Of a stretch of 64,000 nucleotides of DNA, positions 46,982 through 57,308 are shown piece by piece. Numbering within the stretch: the first letter of the stretch is position 1; each line of letters starts with the position of its first letter. Under the pieces are notes generated by a model, which did not search any database, was not told the origin of the DNA, and saw only the letters and a list, made by a program, of their open reading frames with translations. Origin of the DNA: Mucidula mucida. Lineage: Eukaryota > Basidiomycota > Agaricomycetes > Agaricales > Physalacriaceae. Made by a program: the position numbers and the translations under genes. The stretch is taken from contig JADNYV010000013.1 of NCBI GenBank assembly GCA_015501055.1, positions 1 through 64,000 on the forward strand, in the 5' to 3' direction.

Positions 46982-47344
46982 CAGTGCGTTGCAGTGAAAT
47001 GTGCACCTTCCGCAGCCCGCTCCGTTCAGGATTTCTGCTCAGGGTGGTACATGTTTCCTAGTTAGTACATCAAATCTTATTCAGATCTTGCCTTCATTCT
47101 CGCGCACCTTGTAACTACAACGTGTCAAACCAGTGGTAAGAGAGCACTGCTATAAGCAGCATGTTATCTTGGGGAGAAAGGATACTTTTATAGTGGACAA
47201 GGTCGCGTTAACAGTTTGGGCGCATCACCGGGGCATGACCGAACAAGATTTATTTCCTGATTAGGCTACATTTACGCCCGACCCTAAGCAGAGTTCCTGA
47301 GCGGAGCAAACTGCGGAAGGTGCACATTTCACTGCAACGCACTG
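46982..47344. mobile_element. MITE with perfect 34-bp inverted repeats and TA target duplication
   Basis: A 363-bp element flanked by TA (46980-46981 and 47345-47346). Its ends are CAGTGCGTTGCAGTG... and ...CACTGCAACGCACTG; the first 34 bases of each end are perfect inverted repeats, and similarity continues a little further inward. It has no coding capacity. Size, TIRs and TA duplication fit a non-autonomous Tc1/mariner-type element. The perfect TIRs suggest recent insertion. Confidence 0.85.
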
Positions 47345-47485
47345 TATGCACCACTCTTTACAAATCATCATTAAAGGCAAATCAATAATATATTGTCCGA
47401 CACGAAGAGATCTTCACGATTCGAGCACATACTAACCAGGTCGCCGAGAGCATCCCGCACTCATCCCGCGCTGATTTGAGCTGAG

Positions 47486-48006
47486 AGCAAGAGGGACGCC
47501 CGATCCAGATCTCGAACACTGATGTAGCCACGCGAGAACCAGCCGACCATCAACCGAGCTTTGCCGTGCTGAAGCCGGGGCGTATCGGCATCCAAGAGCC
47601 GTGCAGCGTGGCAATGAAGAAACAGTTCACATGAGAGGAGAGGTTTGCACCATTGCGGGTGCTGAACTTGAATGTCAGGAAGACATGAATTTGCAGATAA
47701 TGTGTTTAGTGTAATATATGTTCCCAAATGTAATCAGGTTGCCCCCGTCAAGTATGAAGGTGTAAGCGGGAGATAGTACTGTATTTGCTGAGTTGCAAGA
47801 CTGTAAGAGATATGTTGCTCAATGCAAGCACTTATAGCTGTTCATGCACTCATAGTCAACCGTCTCGCTGTCGCTAGCTCAAGCCTCGAGCGAGTCGCTG
47901 ACAAACACACAGCTCTGCCGTTGAGGAGCCGTCCAAGGGTCCTTCCTAAAACTGGGGGGGGGGTGTCGTGGGAATCGTGTTTGAGATCCGGATCGGGCGT
48001 CCCTCT
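47486..48006. repeat. Inverted repeat arms about 28 bp, 460 bp apart
   Basis: GAGGGACGCCCGATCCAGAT (47486-47519) reappears inverted at 47977-48006 with two mismatches over about 28 bases. The interior holds a run of ten or more G at about 47951-47961 and no convincing gene. Arms are not at clear element ends. Confidence 0.5.
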
Positions 48007-48474
48007 TGGCTGAGAGCCCAGCACTTTGGTTGGAACAATGAAACCCTTTCCAAGTTGAAGAGGTGCCATTTTGAGTATGAGAGTGGCGGTCAGGACCCTA
48101 CTGAATCTTCTTCAATATCATCTACTGAGAATGTATTGAAATATTGAAGATCCTACGATACAAGAGAGAGGTGTTCAACGTTGTCCAGGACGTACACAAC
48201 TACTTCCTAGTCGAAAAGGAATCAAAGCGCTAACTGTTTCGCCTGCCGGGGCAATTGCTCGTGGTACACATGTTGCAGTGCATCGTGCTGAGGTAGTCTT
48301 GGCAGCGGGAAAATGTACTACTGTGTGTGAGACATCCTGCAGACAGATCGTTCGTGGCTCACAGAATGCTCCGCGATTGCGGACTATGATGGTGTTGAGA
48401 GAGTTGGACGCGTCAATGCGTGACGTGCAGTGGCGCACTCAATCTCCTTGCCATCTTCACACTGTTGCCATGGA

Positions 48475-48900
48475 GGTACATACCGTCTTATAAACGGTGC
48501 AGAATGTCCCGCAATTCAAGAGTGGATGCTAAATCCAGAACGGTGGCTCTCTCAGACCGAAAGCATCATAGCGAACGAATAGTATCGACAGCCGCCACAA
48601 CTGTCAGTAGATAATCGTGAATTCCACTGCCACTGCGGTCAAGTGCCGACAGGAACAGCAGAGCGCCACAAATGAGAACACATTATCCAGACAGAATATC
48701 TCCTTGCCATATTCATATAATTCTGAAGATACACACAAGTCGTAAACGGTGCAGCACTTCACGCAGTTGCGAAAGGATAATAGGTTCACAAGCTGGCTCT
48801 GTCAAACTAAAATCATCACAAGAAACGAAGGCAGCCACGCCTGTCAGATCCGATTCCATGAGCCCGTACCACCGCGGTCAAGTGGTTACACCACAGACGT
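48475..48900. repeat. Diverged tandem duplication, about 245-bp unit
   Basis: Blocks AAACGGTGCAG, TGGCTCTSTCA and CTGTCAGNT...CGCGGTCAAGTG occur in the same order at 48475-48650 and 48720-48890. Short blocks are also shared with 32035-32260 (TGATGTGCAGTGG, CAAGCCTGGGACTTT, CAGAACAATAG). Function and origin unknown. Confidence 0.45.
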
Positions 48901-49559
48901 AGCTTAGCTATCCCCGTCGAAAACAGAGTACGCCCAGGGAATGGACACACAAGCCTGGGACTTTGGATGCGGCACCCTGACCTAGTCATGCAGAACAATA
49001 GGGTGGGATCAGGGAGGACGGTGGATTCGAGCAAAAGGCTGAGGCAAAGTGAATTGGTCTTACCAGCCAACTGCAGGCTGAGAGTGTCAGCGTTCTGGGT
49101 TGTGGCGCAGAATACAGATGCTGTAGTCGCCAAATTGGGTCAATTGTTCACGATCACATGATGCGGTTGTGGATCGGCGAAATCAGAATTCTCTCCATCT
49201 CTTGCATCTTGCAGAGTTCCGAATCCTCTATCTTCCTCTCTAAGACTCATCACCTAGCGCATGATGATACACCGTCTATCCATGCTCACACCATTGTCAA
49301 GCTCGGAGAATGGCCGTCCTAGCTCTGCTCTTGAACTGAGAACAAAGGCGGCACCAAAATGCAGTGCAGGGCTGCAACTCAACACGAGGACTCCATTATC
49401 GCTGCTTCTGATCAACGGGAACTCGGCTGACCTTTGTTCGACTGATATCCCCAAATGGCGGACAACAACAGGACCACACTTGACAGCTATAAAGCTACGA
49501 GAACGGGCGCCTACCCTCTTTCTTTACTACCATCACCATCCACAGAGAGGTCACCGCTC

Positions 49560-50440
49560 AATCCTCTCCTCCTCCCTGGCTCTTTACTCGACGCTCTGAC
49601 CTCTGCTACAGGAGCCGACCAACCATCATGAAGGATTGTGGCGCCGACGCGCGCCTACCAGGATGACAGCCAGGAGAAGCCCTGGCTGTCAATGAGCAGA
49701 CAAGTTTGTGCTTCCTCGTCGCTCTACTCTACTTTGGCGTCTGATTTTTGTCTAGTCATCGCATTGTCTTGCTCATAACATCATGCACTAACCCTTAGGA
49801 AACGGTGGCGACGACAGCCAGGACAAGACCTGGCTGTCTATGAGGAGACAAGTTCGTGTTTCCTCAATGGTGTTCCTCTCTTATAGCAACTGATTGTTGT
49901 CTAGTCGGCGAATTGTCTCGCTCATAAAAGAAGGACCAACTTCAGGAAACGGTGGCGAAGACGCGCCACCGAGGACGGCAGCCAGGGCAAGACCTGGCTG
50001 TCTATGAGAAGCCAAGTATGTCTTTCTTCGTGCCCTCCTTCAACATCTGATTGTTGTCTAGTCATTGAATTGTCTTGCTCATAAATATAAACCCAACAAA
50101 GTCGTGCCGACAAGCTGCTCACCACATCCGATGACAGCTAAGAAACCCGAGAGTATTATGAGTAGACAGGTGCGCGTCTCAACACTCTTTGTCCGCCTGC
50201 CGCTGATGATCGCTTGCAAAAGATGTCTCCTCATAATAAATTTCAAGAATGAAAAGACTAGTGCGTGCCAACCTTTTCGTGCATTTTTCGCTCCTGATCA
50301 TCGTCTCCAGAAAATGTCTTCTCACATTGACAAACGCGACGGGGGAGTGACAGCCAGATGCAACCTGGCTGTCTTTTGAGTACAAGAGTTCGCTTTCCCT
50401 ATCCCACTCATTGGTCGCCACTGACGGACGCCTACAGGAA
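49560..50440 (+). repeat. Array of five ~150-bp units, each with a 10-bp hairpin
   Basis: Hairpins GACAGCCAGG-(5-6 nt)-CCTGGCTGTC lie at 49665-49690, 49813-49838, 49977-50002 (one G-U pair) and 50349-50373; a decayed unit is at about 50132. Each is followed by TATGAG-AGACAAG, then TCTGATTGTTGTCTAGTC and TTGTCTTGCTCATAA. Units 2 and 3 begin with GGAAACGGTGG right after CTAACCCTTAG or CCAACTTCAG, which look like branch point plus 3' splice site. Just after the hairpins come GTTTGT, GTTCGT or GTATGT. The array could be tandem exons of a non-coding transcript. No open frame is conserved across units. Confidence 0.6.
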
Positions 50441-50449
50441 ACAGTCCTC

Positions 50450-52235
50450 TTAAATTGACTACAACCTAAAGTACGCTTTCGCTTATGCCCGCTGCTTCCA
50501 TCACTAACATCGCTTCAGGCCGACATCTGAAAATGAAATGATAGATGCCGCCCCAGCGGTCGACACGGCGCGTCCTCGGATTCACACCACAGGGCGTCGG
50601 AGAGCCTCCGGGCCCTTGACTTCCCGCATCTCACTTGTTCCAGGTACCGTTAAGAGTAACAACTCGGTGCGGGTCTGGCCAGGATGCCGACGAGTCCTTC
50701 TCTCCATGTCCCACAGCCTTTTTGAGGAGATGTGACCTGTTTTTCGTCAGTGGTCGGACAAGCGTGGACAGGCGTGATAGCCCCGCGATCCCCAACCGCG
50801 GCGAACACGCCTCGGATTCAGTGACCACAAAGTACAGTCAATCCCGACCACCAGCGCTGTGGGGGCCTTTAGCGCGCTCTGGATGTAGTCGGGGGGCGAG
50901 ATGCGGGTTTGGTTCAGTCCCTTTTAAATGAACCCGTCCGCTGGCTGGTGCCCGGAGAGGATGACGCTATGTCAAGAGATCCTCGGTGCAGTCGGCGGGC
51001 AGGTGTGACGGTGGTAAGTCTTTAGTCTTCTTACGTCGACGACTTTTTCAATTGACGCGAGCCTTACGGTCCCTATGTGGCTCCACCGAAGCATTGACAC
51101 TGGGGCTCGCAGAGTGTTGGCTACATAAGGCGGGTTCGACGTCCACGAGCGTTGAGGGCTTGTCGCGTCGAGCCGCCCGGTACCGGGAATCGGTCACTTT
51201 CTAGCAGTGTTCCGCGCGCCCCCTTGACGTGGGTTCCCGGCTTAGCCTGAGGGCGACCAAGCAGCGCGTTAAAATGTGAGTCTTGAGTCTGTATATGAGT
51301 GTCTAAGGTTCCCTGCTGTCTTTTTCTCTTTTTGTTTTGCCTCCGTTCTTTTCTGCTTCTGTGTACGAGTGTCTAAAGTTCCCTGCTGTCTTTTTCTGTT
51401 TCTTTTCTGTTTCCCGTCTGTTCTTCTCTGCTTCTTTGAGATTGGGGCTTTGAAGATTTCTTTCGAGTATATATATGGCTTTCATTGAAATCTTCGGGCT
51501 GGGTTTCTTCATCGTTTTGTTTGATTGCGCCTTTGGCATCATCTACTCCGCTTCAAATAAGTCCACCATTCTTACTTGGAGGCTTCGAGACGACGGAAGA
51601 CTTTGACATGCACTGCACGCTTCCGGGAGTGTTCTACCACCTCTTTATTACCTAGCTGGCTCTGCCGCGTAAATAGCTTTCTCTTCGCCAGCCCGGTAGC
51701 TTTCCTTACTAGGGTTTTATCCTCCATGAGGTTTTCCCAGAAGGTTTTGATGCACCCGTGGTCCTCGCCGCACTTTCCTTTTTACTGAGTACAGCTATCG
51801 CAATGATATTTCTAATCTTTGGCTATTCGAGAGTGCAAGGTGGCGTAAATACTAGCCTGTTTGAGGTTGTCGATCTTTTTCGCAGTATAAGTCACTTCTT
51901 ATGAGGTACACTCGAGATTGAGATACAGAATCACTTTGTGTCCGACGTCTGGCAGCAATCTGGCTTCAAGAAATCGCGTATTGCGCGCATATCACCTGAC
52001 TGGCAGGTGCCTGGATGTCGTGTGATCATGAGATTTCAGTTCACAGGCTCCTTTCGACAGCCATCCTTCTCCAAATTTTCCGCCCATTCCGCCCGTCTCA
52101 GCTAGGTGCTGCACAGCTGCGATTTCCGACGACTATTTGGAGAAATTACCCGCTCTATATCTGTCAAATTGGACGCATATAGTCGACTATTTGTGGAATT
52201 AGGCGGAGGCTCACCACGGACATCTGTCGGGCAAG
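50450..52235. other. GC-rich ORF-poor stretch followed by a T-rich duplication
   Basis: 50530-51270 is GC-rich with no long conserved frame, but with splice-like signals (CTAAC...CTTCAG at 50500-50519, GTAAGT at 51014, GTGAGT at 51275). 51295-51440 is T-rich and contains a direct repeat of GAGTGTCTAARGTTCCCTGC about 70 bp apart. The remainder holds the GID1 promoter. I could not match it to rRNA, RNase P, SRP or U-snRNA. Confidence 0.35.
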
Positions 52236-54667
52236 ATGAGCACACGTCCATCGAGGTCATCTAGCATTCCCATCCCGCGCTCTTCGACGTCGACGTCGCC
52301 CTCCAGAAACATTGAGGATGTCATCTCCATTCCTTTCGCAGTACCGCGACGGTATTCCACCACTCGCGGTAGCCCGGACGACACCAGAGGCAGCCCTTTT
52401 CCCAGGAATGTGCGAGGAGAACCGAGCACGTCTCCAGTGAGACCAAGTGCTCGCTCGTACCCTCGCTCAGCAGGAATGCTCTCCAGAAGCACTCCAAGGA
52501 CGACTACCTTTGAACCCCGGATTGTCCGTGCAGAACAGTCACGAAATGCAGAGCTTACATGCTCTACCACCTCTACCCGTACCCGAAGGGCAAGCGGCAC
52601 TGGGCGCGCCCCAAGTGCCCAGCGCCAGTCATCAAGCCATATTATGCTTCCATCCCCACTCAGCCCGCAAGCTCCCTTCACTCGGCCAGCCTACTTGGAC
52701 CATGCTGCTCTCAGGCACCTACTTCAAGCGGAGCCACCTTCTCTACTCCCACCCCTCCGAAAGGCAGAGTCTGCGTCTTATGATGCGCGGACTTATTCAC
52801 CCTCGTCGGATAGTGACGAAGACAGCAATGCCAGTCCCCCTCCCCGAGAAGAGCCACCGGCCCCCAGCGTTGACGACGTTTTGAGATTGCCTACACGATG
52901 GAGCGACTGCCGCCATCAGTCGCTGAATGTGTCGTCAGATGGCCGAGACCTGACCTTCCAAGGTCAATATTGCACACTATATTGACCGTGTGGCTGATGC
53001 ATATGACAGGTGTGAACTGTAACAATGATCGCGAAGGGGTAGCTGGGGCCGCTCGCACCGACTATTCCATTCCGCCAGCTTGTGGGATCTACTATTATGA
53101 AGTGGACGTCCGAAGCAAGTCGAACAATGCGTGAGTTCCTCCTTATCTGCCAGCTCACTGTGAACTCAATAAATTGCATAGTCACATCAGTATTGGGTAC
53201 GTGCATAAAATTGAGACAAGTTGACTTCCCAGTACTAATGTCTTGGCTAGGCTCACAGGTCCAGACGTCAAAGTTTCTAGACTTCCAGGCTGGGAGGACA
53301 ATTCCTGGGGATATCACGGAGACGATGGTCGCTCGTTCGCGTCTGAAAAGACTGGCACAAACTTCGGCCCGACATATGGAAGTACGTTTCTGTCTTGGCT
53401 CCCTTCTGCAATAGATTGACCTTAACAACAGCGGGCGACGTTATTGGATGTGGGATCGACTTCACAACTGGTCGAGTTTTCTTCACGAAGAATGGCCTTC
53501 TCATCGGTTCGTGCACGCGTCTTGTTTGCATTTGATCGAGTCTGACCACATATATAGATTATGTTTTCAAAGACGTTGGCAAGGACGTGAAGCTGTACCC
53601 TTCTGTCGGCCTCAAGCATACCAACGACTCGATCCGTGTCAATCTGGGGCAAGATCCATTCAAATACGACATCGAATTCCACGTTCAGAATCAACGCAAC
53701 AATGCCTGGTCGAGTATTCTTAGTCGGCCCATGCCGCTCAGTGTGGTTGCTGAAGGTGCCACCCCTGCTTCCATTTCTGCTGATGGCATGGTAGAGGATG
53801 ACACGAAAGCCACCCTCAACAATCTAGTTATGTCATATCTCGGACACCATGGCTATACCAAGACGTTGCGTGCCCTTCAGAAGGACTCTCAGCAGGAACC
53901 TACCCATGAAAGCGCCATGGACACCGATGTTCAGGATAGTCCTTCCCACGAGCGCGGTGTCGAGTCACGAACGCACATCGTGCAATCTGTAATGTCCGGT
54001 GACTTGGATACGGCTATTTCTGAAACTCAAATCCACCATCCAGCGGTCCTGGACGCGGACGAGGGCTTGATGCTGTTCAAGCTGCGATGTCGCAAGTTCA
54101 TCGAGCTCATAATGGAGACGGTGGAACTGAAGAAGGTGTTGCACTCCCGGAGGAGTAGGAACGACGATGATATCGTCGATGGCATGGATGTGGACGGGGA
54201 TGTCAGTATGGATGTGGATGATGGGTACTCACATGGTGGTGCATCGCCGAATCCGACAGCACGCTACGAGACGGCGCTGAGTGATGCTATCTCGTATGGT
54301 CAGACACTGAGGAATGACTACAAGTCGGATCATCGCGCGGAGGTGAAGAGTATATTTATGAAGACGTTTGGTATCGTGGCGTTTGAGGATCCGCGGGATG
54401 CAGGTGGGGAGGTCGCTGAGGTTGTTGGTCACGAAGCGAGGGTTGCTCTGGCGAATGAGCTCAACCAGGCTATCCTCCGTATGTCTTTCTTGTCTAAAAG
54501 TATGTGGGATATTGCTCACGTCGGCTTTAGGATCACAAGGGCGACCTCCCCAGCCTGCGCTCGAAACTTTTTATCGACATGCTGCGGTGTGTATCCAGCA
54601 GCTAGCATTGCTAGGCGTCGGCTTCGCTCCATTCGTGGACATGAAAAGGGAGTTTCTTGACGCCTGA
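52236..54667 (+). CDS. RanBPM-like GID/CTLH ubiquitin ligase subunit (GID1/VID30)
   Basis: Seven exons, 52236-52962, 53010-53130, 53182-53196, 53251-53381, 53432-53506, 53558-54478 and 54531-54667, close to 708 aa; exon 3 is a 15-nt micro-exon. Residues 1-220 are Ser/Pro/Arg-rich. A SPRY domain follows (IYYYEVDV, LPGWEDNSWGYHGDDG, GCGIDFTTGRVFFTKNG). Then come a LisH motif (440-466, LVMSYLGHHGYTKTLRAL), a CTLH region (about 492-550) and a CRA region ending FYRHAAVCIQQLALLGVG. This order defines RanBP9/10 and yeast Gid1/Vid30, a scaffold and substrate-receptor-binding subunit of the GID E3 ligase, which degrades gluconeogenic enzymes in yeast. Confidence 0.93.
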
Positions 54668-54978
54668 TTTTTTTGCATCTCATTTTTGTTTGATATTTTC
54701 GTGCTTGATCTATTATAAGGTGTACAATATGTAAATAACAAATGTAACGACCTCCCCTCTCCTGTAGTATTACTGTCTACTTTTTGTCTGCGCCGATCAA
54801 CCAACGTGAGCGGTCTACTTTACTGAGATTGCGCAATGGGTACGGCTCGACAGTTTGTGGTACGCGTTATTGTTCTTTCGCTCCTGAAAGGAGTAGCACA
54901 AACTTCAGCCCGACATACGAAAATACGCCTCTTTCTTTGCACCTCTCTGAAGGAGATGCTGACCTTGTCAGAAACATA
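54668..54978. other. Short convergent spacer with duplicated gene fragments
   Basis: About 54875-54945 resembles the GID1 exon 4 end and intron (53325-53395): CAAACTTCRGCCCGACATA. About 54785-54830 repeats the 3' end of the ASA1 coding region (55035-55080): TGCGCCGATCAACCA. The spacer therefore contains partial copies of both neighbours. Confidence 0.55.
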
Positions 54979-56431
54979 CTACTGTCTACTCGATTTTTCA
55001 AAGGACATCAGTGACCAAATTGACAGTAGCTTGTCTTTGCCTGCGCCGATCAACCACCGCGAGCGGTCTGCCTTCTCGCTCTCATCGAGGTCGTCGTCTT
55101 CGTCGTCGCTGGCAGGCGGTAATGCGGGGTCGGAATGTGCGAAGGCTACTGCCTGACAGCTTGCTTTGTGATGTTTCAGGGTACCGAGGGGTTTGAACGT
55201 CTTTGTCGAATATAGCCGAATCCTTTTGCCAATTATCAGGTCGCTGAATGAACTGGCGAAGGAGAAAAACGTCGTACTTGCCATCCCAGCCGCCAACGGC
55301 ACAGACTCTGCCGTCGTCGCGGACGGCAACAGACCCGTTCCCGCCTTGTTTTGTTTTGAACTTTTCCGATTCGCCTGTCTGAAATTACAATGTTATCATC
55401 ATCTGTCCGGTCGGGAAGGCAGGCAGAGGAGGCGTACAACCAAGTCGTATCGACCAATGAGGTGATCAGCAGATACACTAAACGCCGTCATGGTGTCTTT
55501 GTTCACTGCCATCGCCATGACTGTTCAACGCGGTTAGCATATCTTGTCAAAAGAAGCTGACACGTCCTTACCAGCCTCAACGTGCACTTTGGCGCTCCAG
55601 ATCACATCCCAGCCGATTCCCTCGACGGATGTTGGACGGGCTGAGCCGCGGAGCGTGACGCTTCCGTTTTCGTATGCGAGCAGGAGACGAAGGGAGGTTT
55701 CGGCTGAGAAGAGGTGCATGGACATGATGACGCCTGGTATGATTTTTTTTTGGGTGGTCAGTGTTCGAGGATGGAATGGCGGCGAGCGATACCCAATGCG
55801 CCGCGTCCACGTCCGTCACTCGACAATATCGGTCCTTCAGCCTTTGCTTCTCGTCCAATCGCAGCGTGGAGTCGTTGACATGAGGGTAATGTCCAGATAT
55901 CGGCCTATGCGCTCGCGCGTGAGAAGCACGTATAGAGAGAGGCAAAGTGAGACCAACCTCTGAGGATTCAACGAGATTGGGAAGCGCTATCAGCATGGTA
56001 TCACGGCTTTCGAGGATTGAAAAGCGACAGTAGTTCAACGCGTTCACGTCTAGCGAGTACTTGAGCTCGGGCGTCCGGGACTCTGCCAGTGCCGCCGACC
56101 CGCCGATGCGCGAGTACTCCTCCACGCGCGCCCATACGTGCAGTTTGTTATCCCGCGCTTGTCTGCTCCCATGAACGTGAGCCCACTTACACAGATAGGA
56201 AATAGACGCGTACGTGATAACATCTTCCCTGCACTCTTGCACTCCCAGTATACCGTCTTCGTGTGCCTTCCAAGAGACAATGGGTCGAAGCGTGCGTGTC
56301 GAAGTGCAGATCACATGTCCTGAAAAGTCTCCAGAGTAGATGCGCTCGTTGTCTGCAGAAACGAACAGAGTAGTCACAGGCGCAGTGTGCGTTCGAAGTA
56401 TGTGGATTGGGGGTGGCGGTAAGAGCTCCAT
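54979..56431 (-). CDS. ASA1: ASTRA-associated protein 1 (WD40)
   Basis: Seven exons, 56214-56431, 56162-55958, 55793-55904, 55572-55733, 55441-55520, 55278-55378 and 54979-55222, close to 373 aa. WD40 blades can be read from RTHTAPVTTLFVS and SGDFSGHV, through KAHEDGILGVQE and ARDNKLHVW, to DIWTLPSCQRLHAAIG. It ends with VCAVGGWDGK, then IRLYSTKTFKPLGTLKHHK and WLIGAGKDKLLSIW. Several introns have no stop in a flanking frame, so simple ORFs mis-extend the protein. ASA1 (GNB1L in animals) stabilises TTT/ASTRA-dependent PIKK kinases such as TOR. It is convergent with GID1. Confidence 0.9.
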
Positions 56432-57308
56432 GAGGACCGGCGAGCAAGTACCAAGATCAAATCTGAGTCTGGTGGCTACGACTCCCGATTAGGGTGTAGT
56501 GTACTGGATGAAGAAAGTAGATGGACGTAAGGAGAGAAGAAATTATGATCGAGACTCCCGATCCAAATCTAATCTTCCACGCTCCCGTTGGCTGATCGGC
56601 GCCAGATCATTCATAATTATTCATACTACCAAAACCTGATAGCAGCAATCATCTCCTTACCATTATCCAATAAGGCAAGGTTTAGTGCCTATGTACATGT
56701 TCAGCCATCAAAGCTGAACAGCTCACTTGCTCACAACCACAATCACTTTGATGTAATGTAAGTACCTCAGCAGCTCCAGTACCTCAGCAGCTCCAGTAAG
56801 TAAGAACCTTGGCTTGTATGTGTGAGGCATCCGGATAGATCCCTGCTGTGAGCACTAAGTAGCTGTGTGGGTTGCAGGGATAAAAACAATGCTGTAAAGC
56901 ACACAGTGTTTTGACTGTTGGCCTGTTGAACTGTGGTGGTGAACACCCAACTTGAAAAGCAGTGTCATGCCAAGAATGGGTTTAAGGGAAAGAAAGACCA
57001 CAGCTGTCAGAGGAATCAGAGCAAAGCTATCTGGGGGTGTAAGTGAATCCAAATCCCCACATAGAAAAGTGTGAGTAGAAAGAAGGAGTCTGTATAGTTG
57101 GAAGTATACTCTTTGAGTTACAGATGTAGCCTTTAGGCTTTAGCATTGAGCCTTCTTGCCTTAGCTTAAAAAGTTACACTGATGCTAGCCATTCAGAAGC
57201 TCACAAAGCTTTAGCTACCTACTCAAGCACAACATATGTGCTGCCACACGCGTAAAGCGTGGAATGCATCTAAAATACAAAGGATTACATGTTAATAACG
57301 CGAAATAA
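56432..57308. other. Intergenic, no gene seen
   Basis: AT-rich spacer. It contains a direct repeat of a 17-base unit, GTACCTCAGCAGCTCCA, at about 56761-56796. Bases 57120-57160 are rich in CTTTAGC/GCTTTAG words. No exon or RNA recognised. Confidence 0.4.

Noticed and set aside
49560..50440. CRISPR-like interpretation of the regular repeats
   Set aside because: The repeats are long diverged units in a eukaryotic genome without equal-length spacers or cas genes.
50635..50931. 98-aa Arg/Cys-rich plus-strand frame
   Set aside because: GC-rich chance frame without domain features; its apparent start is a non-ATG codon (TTG).
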